This document shows positions 1 through 8,125 of a stretch of 64,000 bases of DNA, in pieces. Source of the stretch: Bacteroidales bacterium (GTDB lineage: Bacteria; Bacteroidota; Bacteroidia; Bacteroidales; UBA932); the NCBI GenBank assembly GCA_017428945.1, contig JAFRPW010000006.1, positions 1-64,000 of the forward strand. The letters run 5' to 3'. The notes below the pieces were generated by a model that searched no databases, had not been told where the DNA came from, and was given only the letters and a program-made list of their open reading frames with translations. Positions within the stretch are counted from its first letter, which is position 1; the number at the start of each line of letters is the position of its first letter. Made by a program: the position numbers and the translations under genes.

Positions 1-122
1 TCTTCGTCAAGGAAGTGGGAGCCGTGTTCCTGATACAGTTTGCGGAATGCGCGGGCGAAGTCATCGTCGGACTGGAGAAGGTATTCGCGCATGATGTCTC
101 CGAGTTTGCGTGGCTGGCTCAT
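1..122 (-). CDS. Start of an unknown gene, cut by the window edge
   Basis: The first 40 codons of a minus-strand frame that runs off the left edge. The protein begins MSQPRKLGDIMREYL and continues with a charged, probably helical stretch. Its ATG overlaps the TGA of the HTH gene in front of it by four bases (ATGA, 119-122), so the two are probably translated together. The basic N-terminus followed by LGDIMREYL loosely recalls the start of DciA/DUF721-type proteins, but forty residues are too few to assign a family. It belongs to the gene set that follows the integrase. Confidence 0.55.
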   Translation of the reverse strand, partial: MSQPRKLGDIMREYLLQSDDDFARAFRKLYQEHGSHFLDE

Positions 123-412
123 ATCCGTCCCTCCTCGATGGCTGCGATGTCGGACTCGTTGTAGAGGACCTTACGTCCGAGCCTGGTCGGAATAAGATAG
201 CCGTCCCTTTCCCATCTCCACAAGGTGGAGGGGTCGACGCTGAGTCTCTGGGAGACTTGCTTGATGGTGAGCTTGGGTTCGCGCTTGGCGACTTCGTAGC
301 GCTCAATGATGCGTTCCACCAGTTTGGTGAGAACGGTTTCCAGATCCTCTTTGTTGAGTTGGTACTGGATGAACTGTTTGGTCTGAAGGGTTTCTTCTAC
401 ATTGTTATTCAT
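119..412 (-). CDS. Excisionase-like helix-turn-helix protein
   Basis: A 97-residue protein starting MNNNVEETLQTK. Residues about 50-95 carry a winged-helix DNA-binding domain of the excisionase/HTH_17 type: LTIKQVSQRLSVDPSTLWRW is the helix-turn-helix and LGRKVLYNESDI the wing. The N-terminal half is helical and charged (LTKLVERIIERYE). I start it at 412; an in-frame ATG at 484 would add 24 low-quality residues (PGNRGDASRRAG) of the kind seen in noncoding sequence. It lies downstream of the integrase and its partner gene, as recombination directionality factors or element repressors often do. Its stop overlaps the next start, which suggests translational coupling. Which target it binds is unknown; inverted repeats at 555-599 and 2941-2965 are candidates. 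Confidence 0.75.
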   Translation of the reverse strand: MNNNVEETLQTKQFIQYQLNKEDLETVLTKLVERIIERYEVAKREPKLTIKQVSQRLSVDPSTLWRWERDGYLIPTRLGRKVLYNESDIAAIEEGRI

Positions 413-554
413 TTGGTTTCCCGCGGCGCCTGCACTCCCTGCTCGTCGGGAGGCATCGCCCCGGTTGCCAGGAAGAGGATACATCGAGCAGCCGTCCCTC
501 TTCGATTGGCTTGTGCAAATTTTGCCATATTAAAAGAGGGGTACAAGAAATTGA

Positions 555-599
555 AATGGAGATAAATGGCGTTAATTCGTTGCTCCATTTATCTCCATT
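555..599. repeat. Perfect 15-bp inverted repeat upstream of the HTH gene
   Basis: Positions 555-569 (AATGGAGATAAATGG) and 585-599 are exact reverse complements separated by 15 bases. The element lies between the stop of the unknown gene (622) and the start of the HTH gene (412). It is AT-rich and has no T-run after it, so it looks more like an operator or recombination site than a terminator. An 11-base word at 512-522 (TGTGCAAATTT), also present in front of the integrase at 2941-2951, lies between it and the HTH gene. Confidence 0.6.
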
Positions 600-621
600 A
601 AAAACCGGTTTTGGCGGCTAT

Positions 622-1509
622 TTATGCAAGATTATTCAATTGCTCGATGATGGGTTTGAGCTCTGCTGCGGTGAAACCACGGTCGGCCATCTTGGCATTA
701 AAACCGGAGGATGCGCCCAGGTGGCCGAAGGTTTCTTCGACTGCGCTGTAGGCAGGCCGGGTGATGATGCCGGCCTTGACGGCGGCGGCCAGGATGATAT
801 AGGCGTCGGAACCTTTCTTGTCTCCGATGAGGGATTTGAGTTCAGTCGTGACCGTATCGACCTTGGTCTGGTCAACGATGAATTCGGAGAAGGATTTGCG
901 GGGCTTGCCACGGCCTTTCTTGCCGGGCTTGGGCTTTGGGGCCGGTGCGTCTATCGGGTCAGGACCGATGCCGTCGATACCAATCTCCATAAGGTCTTTC
1001 AGGAAGGTGTCCTGGGTGCGCTGCATCTGGCGGACGAGAGCATCCCGAACGCCTTCGAGGGCCTCTATCCGGCGCTGTGCGACGGTGGTTGAGAGTGTGC
1101 CTTTGTAGGTGGACTTCTTGTAAACGTCCAGTTTCTGCTCCTCTATGATTTCGTCGATGATGTCCGTGGTTGTCTCCACCCATTTCTCGCCAAGTTCGAT
1201 GATGTCATCCACCTCGTGCTGCTTGGACTCGACCAGGCGGTTGATATAGTCGGTGAGCAGATAGTCCATTCGGCGTTTCTCGAATTCCAGCAGGCTGTTC
1301 CAGTTGCCGCCGTTGCTGTAGCCGATGATGATGTAACGGTATATCTCGCCCAGGCGCTTGTTGCGCTCTGCAGCGAACATTTCAATGTTATCGTCCGTGT
1401 AGACGAACGGACGGTCAACGGCAGGAAGGGCAATCTTACCCTTCAGGCGCTTGCGTTCCTTCTGGTAAACTCCTTCCTTCCAGATGTTGTAGGGCATTTC
1501 GGGCATCAT
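622..1509 (-). CDS. Unknown integrase-linked protein
   Basis: A 295-residue protein of unknown function. The chosen start (MMPEMPYNIW) has an AAGGAG ribosome site placed inside the end of the integrase gene, which stops four bases earlier, so the two form one unit. The N-terminal two thirds look helical, with EKRRMDYLLTDYINRLVESK and long acidic helices. A proline/lysine-rich basic linker (about residues 193-212: PAPKPKPGKKGRGKPRK) follows, then a C-terminal segment of roughly 80 residues with GSDAYIILAAAVKAGIITRP. The basic linker suggests contact with nucleic acid. No signal peptide or membrane segment is visible. I do not recognise the family; position next to an integrase is the only functional hint. 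Confidence 0.7.
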   Translation of the reverse strand: MMPEMPYNIWKEGVYQKERKRLKGKIALPAVDRPFVYTDDNIEMFAAERNKRLGEIYRYIIIGYSNGGNWNSLLEFEKRRMDYLLTDYINRLVESKQHEVDDIIELGEKWVETTTDIIDEIIEEQKLDVYKKSTYKGTLSTTVAQRRIEALEGVRDALVRQMQRTQDTFLKDLMEIGIDGIGPDPIDAPAPKPKPGKKGRGKPRKSFSEFIVDQTKVDTVTTELKSLIGDKKGSDAYIILAAAVKAGIITRPAYSAVEETFGHLGASSGFNAKMADRGFTAAELKPIIEQLNNLA

Positions 1510-1513
1510 AGGC

Positions 1514-2920
1514 TTATTCTCCTTCTTCAATGATATTGAGATCAGCATCGACCTTGTAGGGTTTCTGGTCGAAGGCCACGTTCATCAAGGCGAAGTGGTC
1601 CTTGATTTCCATATTGGTGTAGCGGTTCACGGCCGAGCTGCCTTCGCGGTGAAGTCCGGCAGCGTAGAGGTTGACCTGGACCTTGCTCATCATATCGACG
1701 TGGGTCTTGCGGGCCAGCTTGGAAGAGGCTTCTTCGTAGAGGGGGACGTACACGTTGTCGTGCTTTTCCTGGTCATAGATGGAGACCTTGCGGTCGATGC
1801 CGGCAGTCTTGATGAGGTCGCGGACTTTCTTGTTGTAGTAGTTGGCCCCGGACTTGGAGAGACTGAAGCCGAAGTCGAAGTTGGTGCGCTTGATGATGTC
1901 GAAGGCCAGGCGGATGATGGGGGTGGTGATTTCCTTGTTGGTCTCCTGGGTGCCGCTAGTTTTGGAGGGAATGTAGTGGATGTACGGGATTCCTTCCGGA
2001 CTGACGGAGATCTTGTCCATCGAGAGGCGGGAGAAGTCGCCGATGCGGCAGCCGAAGCAGCAGTTCAGGATGAAGGCGTCCTTGGTGCCCTGCATTCGTT
2101 TGGGGACCTCAGTGTCGATGACTTTCTGGAATTCTTCCTGACGGAGGTAGATGGGGCTGTCGTACATCGTGTGCATGACGGCACGTTTCTTCTCAGTGGT
2201 GAGGCGGCGGAAGGGAGACTTCATGATTTCGTCCGTCTTCTCCAGCTCATTGAAGAGGGCCTGGAGATTCTTCATTGTGTTGACCACAGTATTGACGGAG
2301 GCACGGTGATCCGGGTTGCGGCGGGCTCCGCGCTTCTTTTCCACCTTATAGAGTTTGGGGTACTTCTCGACATACTCGTATTCATCGAATACGAACTGGC
2401 GGTATTCGAGGAGGAGGTTTGTATCGAATTCTTCCGGGGAGATTTTGGAAAGGCCGTTGATGAGGAGGAAGCGCTTGAGTTTGTCTGCCTGGCCGATGAT
2501 CATCTTGTAGCGCTCTGCACCGATGATACCGTCACGGCGGGATTCGTCGGCAAAGCGGACGTAGCGCTCGCAGAGGGTCTCTCCGGAGGCGTTGCGGACT
2601 TCGACGACGGGGTTCAGAATCTTCTCTATCTCTTTCTCCAGGACATCGGAGGTCATGTCCATACCCTTGGCCTGCATCAGATGGTAGGCCTTGCTCATGG
2701 CCTTCATGTGGGTATTGATGTCCGCCTTCAGCTGCTTGTTGTAGACGGTGACTCTGGGGCGGAGTTCTCCGTTAAGTTCAAATTTGTCCAGGTCGGTTTT
2801 CTTGGCCCGGATGCCGGTCTTGTGATAAAGCGCAATGTCTCTCCCATCTACGAGACGAAGCCGGATGCGGAGGGTGTCGCCCTTGGCGGAAGTCCGGTTG
2901 TACATCAAGATTCTTTCCAT
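1514..2920 (-). CDS. Tyrosine-type site-specific recombinase (integrase)
   Basis: A 468-residue phage/transposon-type integrase of the Bacteroidetes kind. It has an N-terminal arm-binding domain (about 1-110), a SAM-like core-binding domain (about 111-240) and a C-terminal catalytic domain. Visible catalytic residues are Arg292 (FGCRIGDFSRL), Lys320 (PSKTSGTQ), Arg404 (KLARKTH), His424 (GLHREGS) and the nucleophile Tyr434 (NRYTNM). The usual His of the HxxR box is Lys401 here. The enzyme would cut and join attachment sites by a 3'-phosphotyrosine intermediate. It is preceded by a Bacteroides-type promoter overlapped by an inverted repeat (2941-2965). Downstream genes follow closely. Upstream lies a truncated host gene, so this is probably the integration end of the element. 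Confidence 0.93.
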   Translation of the reverse strand: MERILMYNRTSAKGDTLRIRLRLVDGRDIALYHKTGIRAKKTDLDKFELNGELRPRVTVYNKQLKADINTHMKAMSKAYHLMQAKGMDMTSDVLEKEIEKILNPVVEVRNASGETLCERYVRFADESRRDGIIGAERYKMIIGQADKLKRFLLINGLSKISPEEFDTNLLLEYRQFVFDEYEYVEKYPKLYKVEKKRGARRNPDHRASVNTVVNTMKNLQALFNELEKTDEIMKSPFRRLTTEKKRAVMHTMYDSPIYLRQEEFQKVIDTEVPKRMQGTKDAFILNCCFGCRIGDFSRLSMDKISVSPEGIPYIHYIPSKTSGTQETNKEITTPIIRLAFDIIKRTNFDFGFSLSKSGANYYNKKVRDLIKTAGIDRKVSIYDQEKHDNVYVPLYEEASSKLARKTHVDMMSKVQVNLYAAGLHREGSSAVNRYTNMEIKDHFALMNVAFDQKPYKVDADLNIIEEGE

Positions 2921-2940
2921 AATTCACTCGTTTTTTTCTA

Positions 2941-2965
2941 TGTGCAAATTTAAGCAATTTGCACA
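2941..2965 (-). promoter_or_regulatory. Integrase promoter with overlapping inverted repeat
   Basis: On the minus strand TAAATTTG (2952-2945) matches the Bacteroidetes -7 box TAnnTTTG and sits 24 bases before the integrase ATG. A perfect 10-bp inverted repeat (2941-2950 and 2956-2965, five-base spacer) covers this box. An operator here could switch the integrase off. No clear -33 TTTG at the ideal distance is visible. Confidence 0.5.
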
Positions 2966-3074
2966 ACAAAAACAAGTTTGAGTACAATTTCTTTGCAAGA
3001 AAGCACAAGAAAGAAACGGACTACAACGCAGTAAATTAGCTATTTACGGGTATGTTCTTGCGTGATTCGTTTAT

Positions 3075-3173
3075 TTATATAATCCCATCGGAATTAAGAG
3101 TATACACATCGGCCTTCTTCCCGCAGGAGATGAGTGAGAGCGCCAGCGCTGTCAGGATAACCGCCTTTTTCAT
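3075..3173 (-). pseudogene. Lipoprotein gene truncated after 32 codons at element boundary
   Basis: The frame starts at 3173 with an ATG that overlaps the TAA of the SGNH gene by one base (TAATG), which is typical of the tight spacing in this operon. It encodes a normal lipoprotein signal (MKKAVILTALALSLISCGKK, lipobox LISC) and about twelve mature residues (ADVYTLNSDGII), then stops at TAA. Mature starts of this kind are common in secreted glycoside hydrolases of Bacteroidales (for example GH31-type), but that is only a guess. The DNA after the stop is AT-rich and leads straight to the integrase promoter. I infer that the integrative element entered this gene and removed its coding continuity; the rest should lie at the far end of the element. 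Confidence 0.6.
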
Positions 3174-4255
3174 TATTTAATACCGTATTTACGCAAGATC
3201 TTGATAATTGGTTTTTCAATGGAACGCGCCCAGAGGTAATAGCCGTAGTCGCCGGGATGGATTCCGTCTACCGACCACTCGTGGGAGCCGTCGTCACTTT
3301 CAGGCTGTATATAGTAGACATCGCTGTAGCGCTTTACCGCAATCTTCATAAGTGAGTCGGCCACCTGCTGAACCCCGGACTGGTTTGCTTCGTGATGACC
3401 GCAGAAATTGCGGTTCTCCCGCCTTATCGTTTGCTGGAAAATAAGCGGCTTGCCGGGATGTGCGGCCTTCAGCCTTTCAATGAAAGGGAAAAGACGCTCC
3501 TTGATTGTTGCCACGTTGGGATTGGAGAAGGTATCGAAGACATAAGCATCCGCCTCAACATCGGCAAGTACATCGGCAAAATACGGCTGCATCTTGCAGT
3601 TGCCGCTGCAGCCCAGGGGAAGCATCTGGATGCCGGTATGGCGGGTGAACTGGTCCGGGTACGACATTCCGGCCCGTGAAGTGGATATCCCCTGGGTGAA
3701 ACTTGAGCCATAAATGGCTACCCTGTGCCTGAACGGAGGGTCGATGGCTTCCAGAACGCTCCCATCCTCAACCCCTATCTTCAGTGATGTAAGTTCACTG
3801 TAAATGGGAAGGTATAGAAGATACTCCTCCATCGAGTTTCCAGTATAACGGATAAGACTGATTTCCTTTTCAGGGTTGTCCAGATTGGCGCCACGGCTGA
3901 TCGCCCAAACCCAATTGCCATTCTTTTTGATATAAAGGTCATAGCCGTGCTGGGCATGTCCGGTGGTAGAACTGCTCTTATGTGAGAAATTTCCGGTATG
4001 ACGGATACGGATAGACGGAGAATCCGTGCGGAAAGCAACCGCAAGGCCTGCCGGGCATCTTACCTGGAAGTTCTCGTGGGAGGTAAAGCCCTTATATACT
4101 GCCGTATCCACCCTGTGATAGGGATTGGGCGTATCCATAAGTTTACCGATAAGCGTAAGATCGGATGCTTCGGTGAAGATGTAGCCAGGGCCATCCTGGG
4201 CATAAATCTCAAGGGCACAACCCCATAACAATAATACAAGGACAAGTCTTTTCAT
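3173..4255 (-). CDS. Secreted SGNH/GDSL hydrolase (GxDLY type esterase)
   Basis: A 360-residue secreted protein with a cleavable signal (MKRLVLVLLLWGCALEIYAQ). Residues about 30-180 form the beta-rich GxDLY domain; the motif itself is seen as GYDLYIKKNG. Residues about 185-355 form an SGNH hydrolase: the nucleophile serine is in YGSSFTQG (a variant of GDS), a Gly/Asn-bearing block is GCSGNC, and the Asp/His pair is in VDGIHPGDYGY. Such enzymes usually remove acetyl or other acyl groups from polysaccharides. The gene is three bases from GH97 and is the last intact gene of the operon, which fits de-esterification of a glycan. Exact ester substrate cannot be read from the sequence. Confidence 0.85.
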   Translation of the reverse strand: MKRLVLVLLLWGCALEIYAQDGPGYIFTEASDLTLIGKLMDTPNPYHRVDTAVYKGFTSHENFQVRCPAGLAVAFRTDSPSIRIRHTGNFSHKSSSTTGHAQHGYDLYIKKNGNWVWAISRGANLDNPEKEISLIRYTGNSMEEYLLYLPIYSELTSLKIGVEDGSVLEAIDPPFRHRVAIYGSSFTQGISTSRAGMSYPDQFTRHTGIQMLPLGCSGNCKMQPYFADVLADVEADAYVFDTFSNPNVATIKERLFPFIERLKAAHPGKPLIFQQTIRRENRNFCGHHEANQSGVQQVADSLMKIAVKRYSDVYYIQPESDDGSHEWSVDGIHPGDYGYYLWARSIEKPIIKILRKYGIK

Positions 4256-4258
4256 AAG

Positions 4259-6211
4259 CTATAAAACTAAAACACAACCTCCTCCGGGTGCAAGATGCAC
4301 GGTAACGGAGTCTGATTCTATACTGATTGTTTCCTTTTTATAATCCTGCCCGTTGCGGTGGGCGTTGACGCCGTCCCTCCAGAGGGTGGCCGATGCTGCC
4401 GTTACAGGCAGCTTGATGGTGATATCCCTTGATGTCCAGTCCGTCATTGCCGCCACATACCATCTGGAACCGCTTCGGCGGGTCATAACCACATATTCGC
4501 CAATACTTCCGTCCAGAGCTATTGTCTCATCCCATACCGTTGGAATAGAAGCTATGAAGGAGGCACATTCCTGCTCCTTCATATAGGCCGATGGAGAGTC
4601 GCACAGCATGGTGAAAGGGGCGTCAAATACCACGTACTCCGCCAACTGGCGACAACGCGTTCCCTGGCTCATGGGCTCACTGTTGATAGGAGCATAATGA
4701 CCTTTGGCTGCGTTTCGCATTGCTCCCTGGGTATAGTCGGCCGGACCGGCTACTAGACGTACGAAAGGAATGGTGACGTCGTATGTCACCTCATCCCAGT
4801 CCGGCTTTGCCCATTTCATATTCTCAAGGCCTGCTACGCCCTCATGATTGAGTACATTTGGCCATGTGCGGGTAAGGCCGGAAGGCTTGAAAGCCCCGTG
4901 GAAATCCACGAATTGATGGTACTTGGCCGCAGTCCGTGCCGCCTTCTCATAGAACTGTACCATGGGCTGGTCGTCCCTGTCCATGAAATCAATCTTCCAG
5001 CCGGCGATTCCCATCTTGGAATAGTGCTCACATACGGCCTCCATATCCTTGTTGAAAGCCCAGTATCCGGCCCAAAGGACCAGCCTCACACCATGGTCGA
5101 TGGCGTATTTACTGAGCATCGGCAAGTCTATTTCCGGGACCACCTGGAACAGGTCGGCCTTCTTGTTTACCGCCCACCCTTCGTCAAGTATGACGTATTC
5201 GATGCCGTTAGCGGCTGCGAAATCAATGTAGTATTTATAGGTGTCATTGTTTACCCCGGAGGGGAAATCCACACCGGTTATGTTCCAGTCGTTCCACCAG
5301 TCCCAGGCTACCTTTCCTGGCCGGACCCAGGAGAAATCTCCTTCTGCCGGTGCAGACAGGCGCCAAACCAGGTCATTGTCGGCCAGATTCTTGTCTTCAC
5401 GCGCAATGACTACAATTCTCCAAGGTAGAGCCTCACCCTCCGAACCTTTGTATATAAAGTCTTCGCGCTCCGTAACGATGCCCTGGAGCATGTTGTGGCC
5501 GCCTTGCTCAATCACCTTGGGATAAGGTGCAAATACGCCCTGAAGGCACTTCCCGCCATCCGGGTTTGTCAGGTACATTCCCGGATAGTTCCGGAGGTCG
5601 GTTTCAGTTATGCAGAGCTTAACGCCTCCCACACCGCTCACTGTAACGGGCAGGAATGCAAGCCTGCCGTTTTCCCATTCTGACAGGCCGATGTTCGAAT
5701 AAAGGTTCTCGAAAGAGCTGAAGAACTGGTCTCCCAGCTTTCTTCCTGGATTAACGTAAGGCACCCAGGCCTTATGGTCTCCGGGGAAGTTGAAGGAGGC
5801 CCTCTCAGAAGCTATTGTAACGCCTTTTTTGGTAACGAACCGGTATGCGGCGCCGTCATCGTACACCCGGACCACAAGATCGAACTCCTTTGCCTGTAAT
5901 TTAAGCTCATTGAAACTGTCCTTCACTGAGCCGCGCTTGAAGTTCTGTGCCGGGAGAATCTGATTGACACTCTTGCGCGTCACCTTCCTGAACTTTGCCT
6001 TGGGACCATAGACACTGCCGTCGGCAAGCGTCAAAGATAATTCCGACGGGGCAATAAGAACCTCTCCCCCCAAGGAGACGCTCCAAATAAGGCTTTCTCC
6101 GTTTTGAATCATGACAGAGACTTCTCCGCCCGGAGACTGCACCCTGTAATCTTTGGCCTGAAGAACCAGAGCGACAAAGACTGCCGCAATTATTGTCAGA
6201 ACACGCTTCAT
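4259..6211 (-). CDS. GH97 family alpha-glycosidase
   Basis: A 650-residue secreted enzyme with signal MKRVLTIIAAVFVALVLQAK. It has the three-part GH97 plan: an N-terminal beta-sandwich (SPGGEVSVMIQNGESLIWSV), a TIM barrel (about 295-550) containing EYVILDEGWAV and GWKIDFMDRDDQ, and a short C-terminal beta-domain. GH97 includes inverting alpha-glucosidases such as SusB and retaining alpha-galactosidases. An aspartate in the KIDFMDRDD segment is where retaining members are expected to carry the nucleophile, so I favour a retaining alpha-galactosidase-like enzyme with moderate confidence. It probably acts in the periplasm on imported oligosaccharides. Its ATG overlaps the TGA of the chimeric kinase gene (ATGA), indicating one transcript. 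Confidence 0.93.
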   Translation of the reverse strand: MKRVLTIIAAVFVALVLQAKDYRVQSPGGEVSVMIQNGESLIWSVSLGGEVLIAPSELSLTLADGSVYGPKAKFRKVTRKSVNQILPAQNFKRGSVKDSFNELKLQAKEFDLVVRVYDDGAAYRFVTKKGVTIASERASFNFPGDHKAWVPYVNPGRKLGDQFFSSFENLYSNIGLSEWENGRLAFLPVTVSGVGGVKLCITETDLRNYPGMYLTNPDGGKCLQGVFAPYPKVIEQGGHNMLQGIVTEREDFIYKGSEGEALPWRIVVIAREDKNLADNDLVWRLSAPAEGDFSWVRPGKVAWDWWNDWNITGVDFPSGVNNDTYKYYIDFAAANGIEYVILDEGWAVNKKADLFQVVPEIDLPMLSKYAIDHGVRLVLWAGYWAFNKDMEAVCEHYSKMGIAGWKIDFMDRDDQPMVQFYEKAARTAAKYHQFVDFHGAFKPSGLTRTWPNVLNHEGVAGLENMKWAKPDWDEVTYDVTIPFVRLVAGPADYTQGAMRNAAKGHYAPINSEPMSQGTRCRQLAEYVVFDAPFTMLCDSPSAYMKEQECASFIASIPTVWDETIALDGSIGEYVVMTRRSGSRWYVAAMTDWTSRDITIKLPVTAASATLWRDGVNAHRNGQDYKKETISIESDSVTVHLAPGGGCVLVL

Positions 6212-6954
6212 GACTCAATAGGTTTATATTTAGGAACCAGGGCTTTCATTATGCCCCAGGCCAGCAGGTAAGCCAGGCCGCAGTAACAAAACAGGATGAA
6301 GTACCCGGCAGGCTTGCCCTCAAAGCCTTCGGGCTTGATGCCGAATTCCTTTTCCGCATCTTCCTCGTTGCCAAGGATGAGGTTGCAGCCTGCAACCAGT
6401 TCCGGCATTACCTCTGAGGCAGACTTTCCGTATTGCCAAAGTTTCTTGCGGTAATTCAGATCGCAGGAAACTTTCACGCCCATCTCATTTGCGATCTTAA
6501 TCGCTTCAAGGCACGTATCTGCAGCACCTTGAGAAAGAGCAGGTGTAATGCCGGTCCAATGGAACCATTCAGCACCCTTCAAGACTTCCCTCCAGTTAAC
6601 CATGCCGGGCCGAATCTCCGACATGGCGCTGTGGGCACGGTCATACACCACCTTGGAGCCACGGGCCATGGCGCCAGTTTCCAGGTAGTATATTCCCACG
6701 CGGTAGCCGCCGTAAACAACTCCGTCCAGGTTTACGCCAAAGCTGCGCAGCTCGGCCGTACACATGTCTGCAATGTCATTCTTGGGAATGCGCGTCACAA
6801 AGTGCGAATCAATCCCGTAATTTGCCAGCGACACGGCCACATTGGCCTCACCGCCGCCGAAAGTGGCGTCGAACTGCCGGGCCTGACCAAAACGCAGGTA
6901 GCCAGGGTTTGAAAGGCGAAGCATCACCTCTCCGAAGGTTACTACTTTGGGCAT
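6208..6954 (-). pseudogene. KDG kinase 5' part fused in frame to an MFS transporter 3' end
   Basis: The 248-residue frame is a chimera. Residues 1 to about 215 are a PfkB-family sugar kinase closest in style to 2-keto-3-deoxygluconate kinase: PKVVTFGEVMLRLS, the signature FGGGEANVAVSLANYG, YYLETGAMARGSKVVYDR, and ILGNEEDAEKEFG. From about residue 216 (nt 6309 downwards) the sequence becomes a membrane helix with a short basic tail, YFILFCYCGLAYLLAWGIMK then LVPKYKPIES, typical of the end of hexuronate-type MFS transporters. The kinase catalytic GAGD/anion-hole region is absent, so kinase activity is not expected. The simplest reading is a deletion that removed the 3' third of the kinase and most of a downstream transporter gene. 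A mis-assembly could look the same. I start at 6954, directly after the uxuA stop. Confidence 0.8.
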
Positions 6955-6955
6955 A

Positions 6956-8122
6956 TCAGAGTGTTTTTGCAATGGCGTGCTCCAGGCCGCGGAGTTCCGC
7001 CAGCGAGCGCAGGCGGCCGTAACAGGAGTAGCCGGGGTTTGAGCGGCGGTTAAGGTCGTCGCACATCTGGTGGCCGTGGTCCGGACGCAGGTATATGCGG
7101 AAGCCGCGCTTCTGCTCCACTTCCAGCATGGCCTTCATCATCTCATACACCGGGACGTCGCCCTCCAGGAGATTAGCCTCGTAGAAGTTGCCTTCCGCAT
7201 CGCGCTTGGTGGAACGCAGATGGACAAAGTCCACACGGTCACCAAATTCACGCATCATGGCCGGGCAGTCATTGTCGGCCCTTACGCCGAAGGAACCGGT
7301 GCACAGATTGAGTCCGTTGGACGGATTGGGGACCGCTGCAATGAGCTTGCGGAAATCCTCCGCCGTGGAAAGAATGCGCGGCAGGCCCAGGATGGGATAC
7401 GGCGGATCGTCCGGATGAATGACCATGCGCGAACCAACCTCATCGCAAACAGGACACACCTGCTGCAGGAAGAAGATGAGGTTGGCGCGCAGTGTCTCTG
7501 CGTCAATGTCCTTATAGCGATCCAGGGCCTGCTGGAACTGCTTCAGGGTGAAGCTTTCCTCGCTGCCTGGAAGGCCGGCTATGATATTGCTGGTAATGAG
7601 CTTCTTTTCGTCTTCAGACATGGAATCGTACCTCTCCTTGGCACGGGCCACCTCCTCCGTGGGATACTCAGCCAGAGCACCTGGACGCTTCAAGATAAAC
7701 AGGTCGAAGGCCATGAAGGGGGCACGCTCAAAACGAAGGGCCCTTGAGCCGTCCGGCATCTCGTAGGCAAGGTTTGTGCGCGTCCAGTCCAACACCGGCA
7801 TGAAGTTATAGGTGATGACATGGATATCGCAGGCGGCAAGGTTCCGGATGGTCTGCTTGTAATTCTCAATGTAATCCAGGTACCGGCCCTCCCGTGTTTT
7901 GATATGTTCATGCACCGGGACGCTTTCCACCACGCTCCATACAAGGCCCTTTGCGGCACACTGGTCCTTACGTTTTTGAATCTCCTCAACGGTCCACACT
8001 TCCCCGTTGGGGATGTGGTGAAGGGCGCTCACGATATCGGTAACACCGGCCTGGCGGATGTTGTCAAGGGTGACCGGGTCATTTGGACCGTACCACCGCC
8101 AGCTCTGTCTCATCAGATACAT
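6956..8122 (-). CDS. uxuA: Mannonate dehydratase
   Basis: A 388-residue cytoplasmic enzyme that dehydrates D-mannonate to 2-keto-3-deoxygluconate, a late step of glucuronate degradation. Recognisable family segments are [19 protein letters not shown] at the start, [58 protein letters not shown] and RPDHGHQM with its metal-binding His/Asp residues near the end. Length is normal for UxuA. It sits between the SDR partner and the broken KDG kinase, so the operon encodes the path uronate to KDG but then stops short. The start is three bases after the SDR gene's stop. Confidence 0.95.
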   Translation of the reverse strand: MYLMRQSWRWYGPNDPVTLDNIRQAGVTDIVSALHHIPNGEVWTVEEIQKRKDQCAAKGLVWSVVESVPVHEHIKTREGRYLDYIENYKQTIRNLAACDIHVITYNFMPVLDWTRTNLAYEMPDGSRALRFERAPFMAFDLFILKRPGALAEYPTEEVARAKERYDSMSEDEKKLITSNIIAGLPGSEESFTLKQFQQALDRYKDIDAETLRANLIFFLQQVCPVCDEVGSRMVIHPDDPPYPILGLPRILSTAEDFRKLIAAVPNPSNGLNLCTGSFGVRADNDCPAMMREFGDRVDFVHLRSTKRDAEGNFYEANLLEGDVPVYEMMKAMLEVEQKRGFRIYLRPDHGHQMCDDLNRRSNPGYSCYGRLRSLAELRGLEHAIAKTL

Positions 8123-8125
8123 AGG

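Noticed and set aside
6208-6954. A genuine two-domain kinase-membrane protein
   Set aside because: A single C-terminal transporter helix with a typical MFS tail replaces the essential catalytic third of the kinase. A deletion or assembly join is far simpler.
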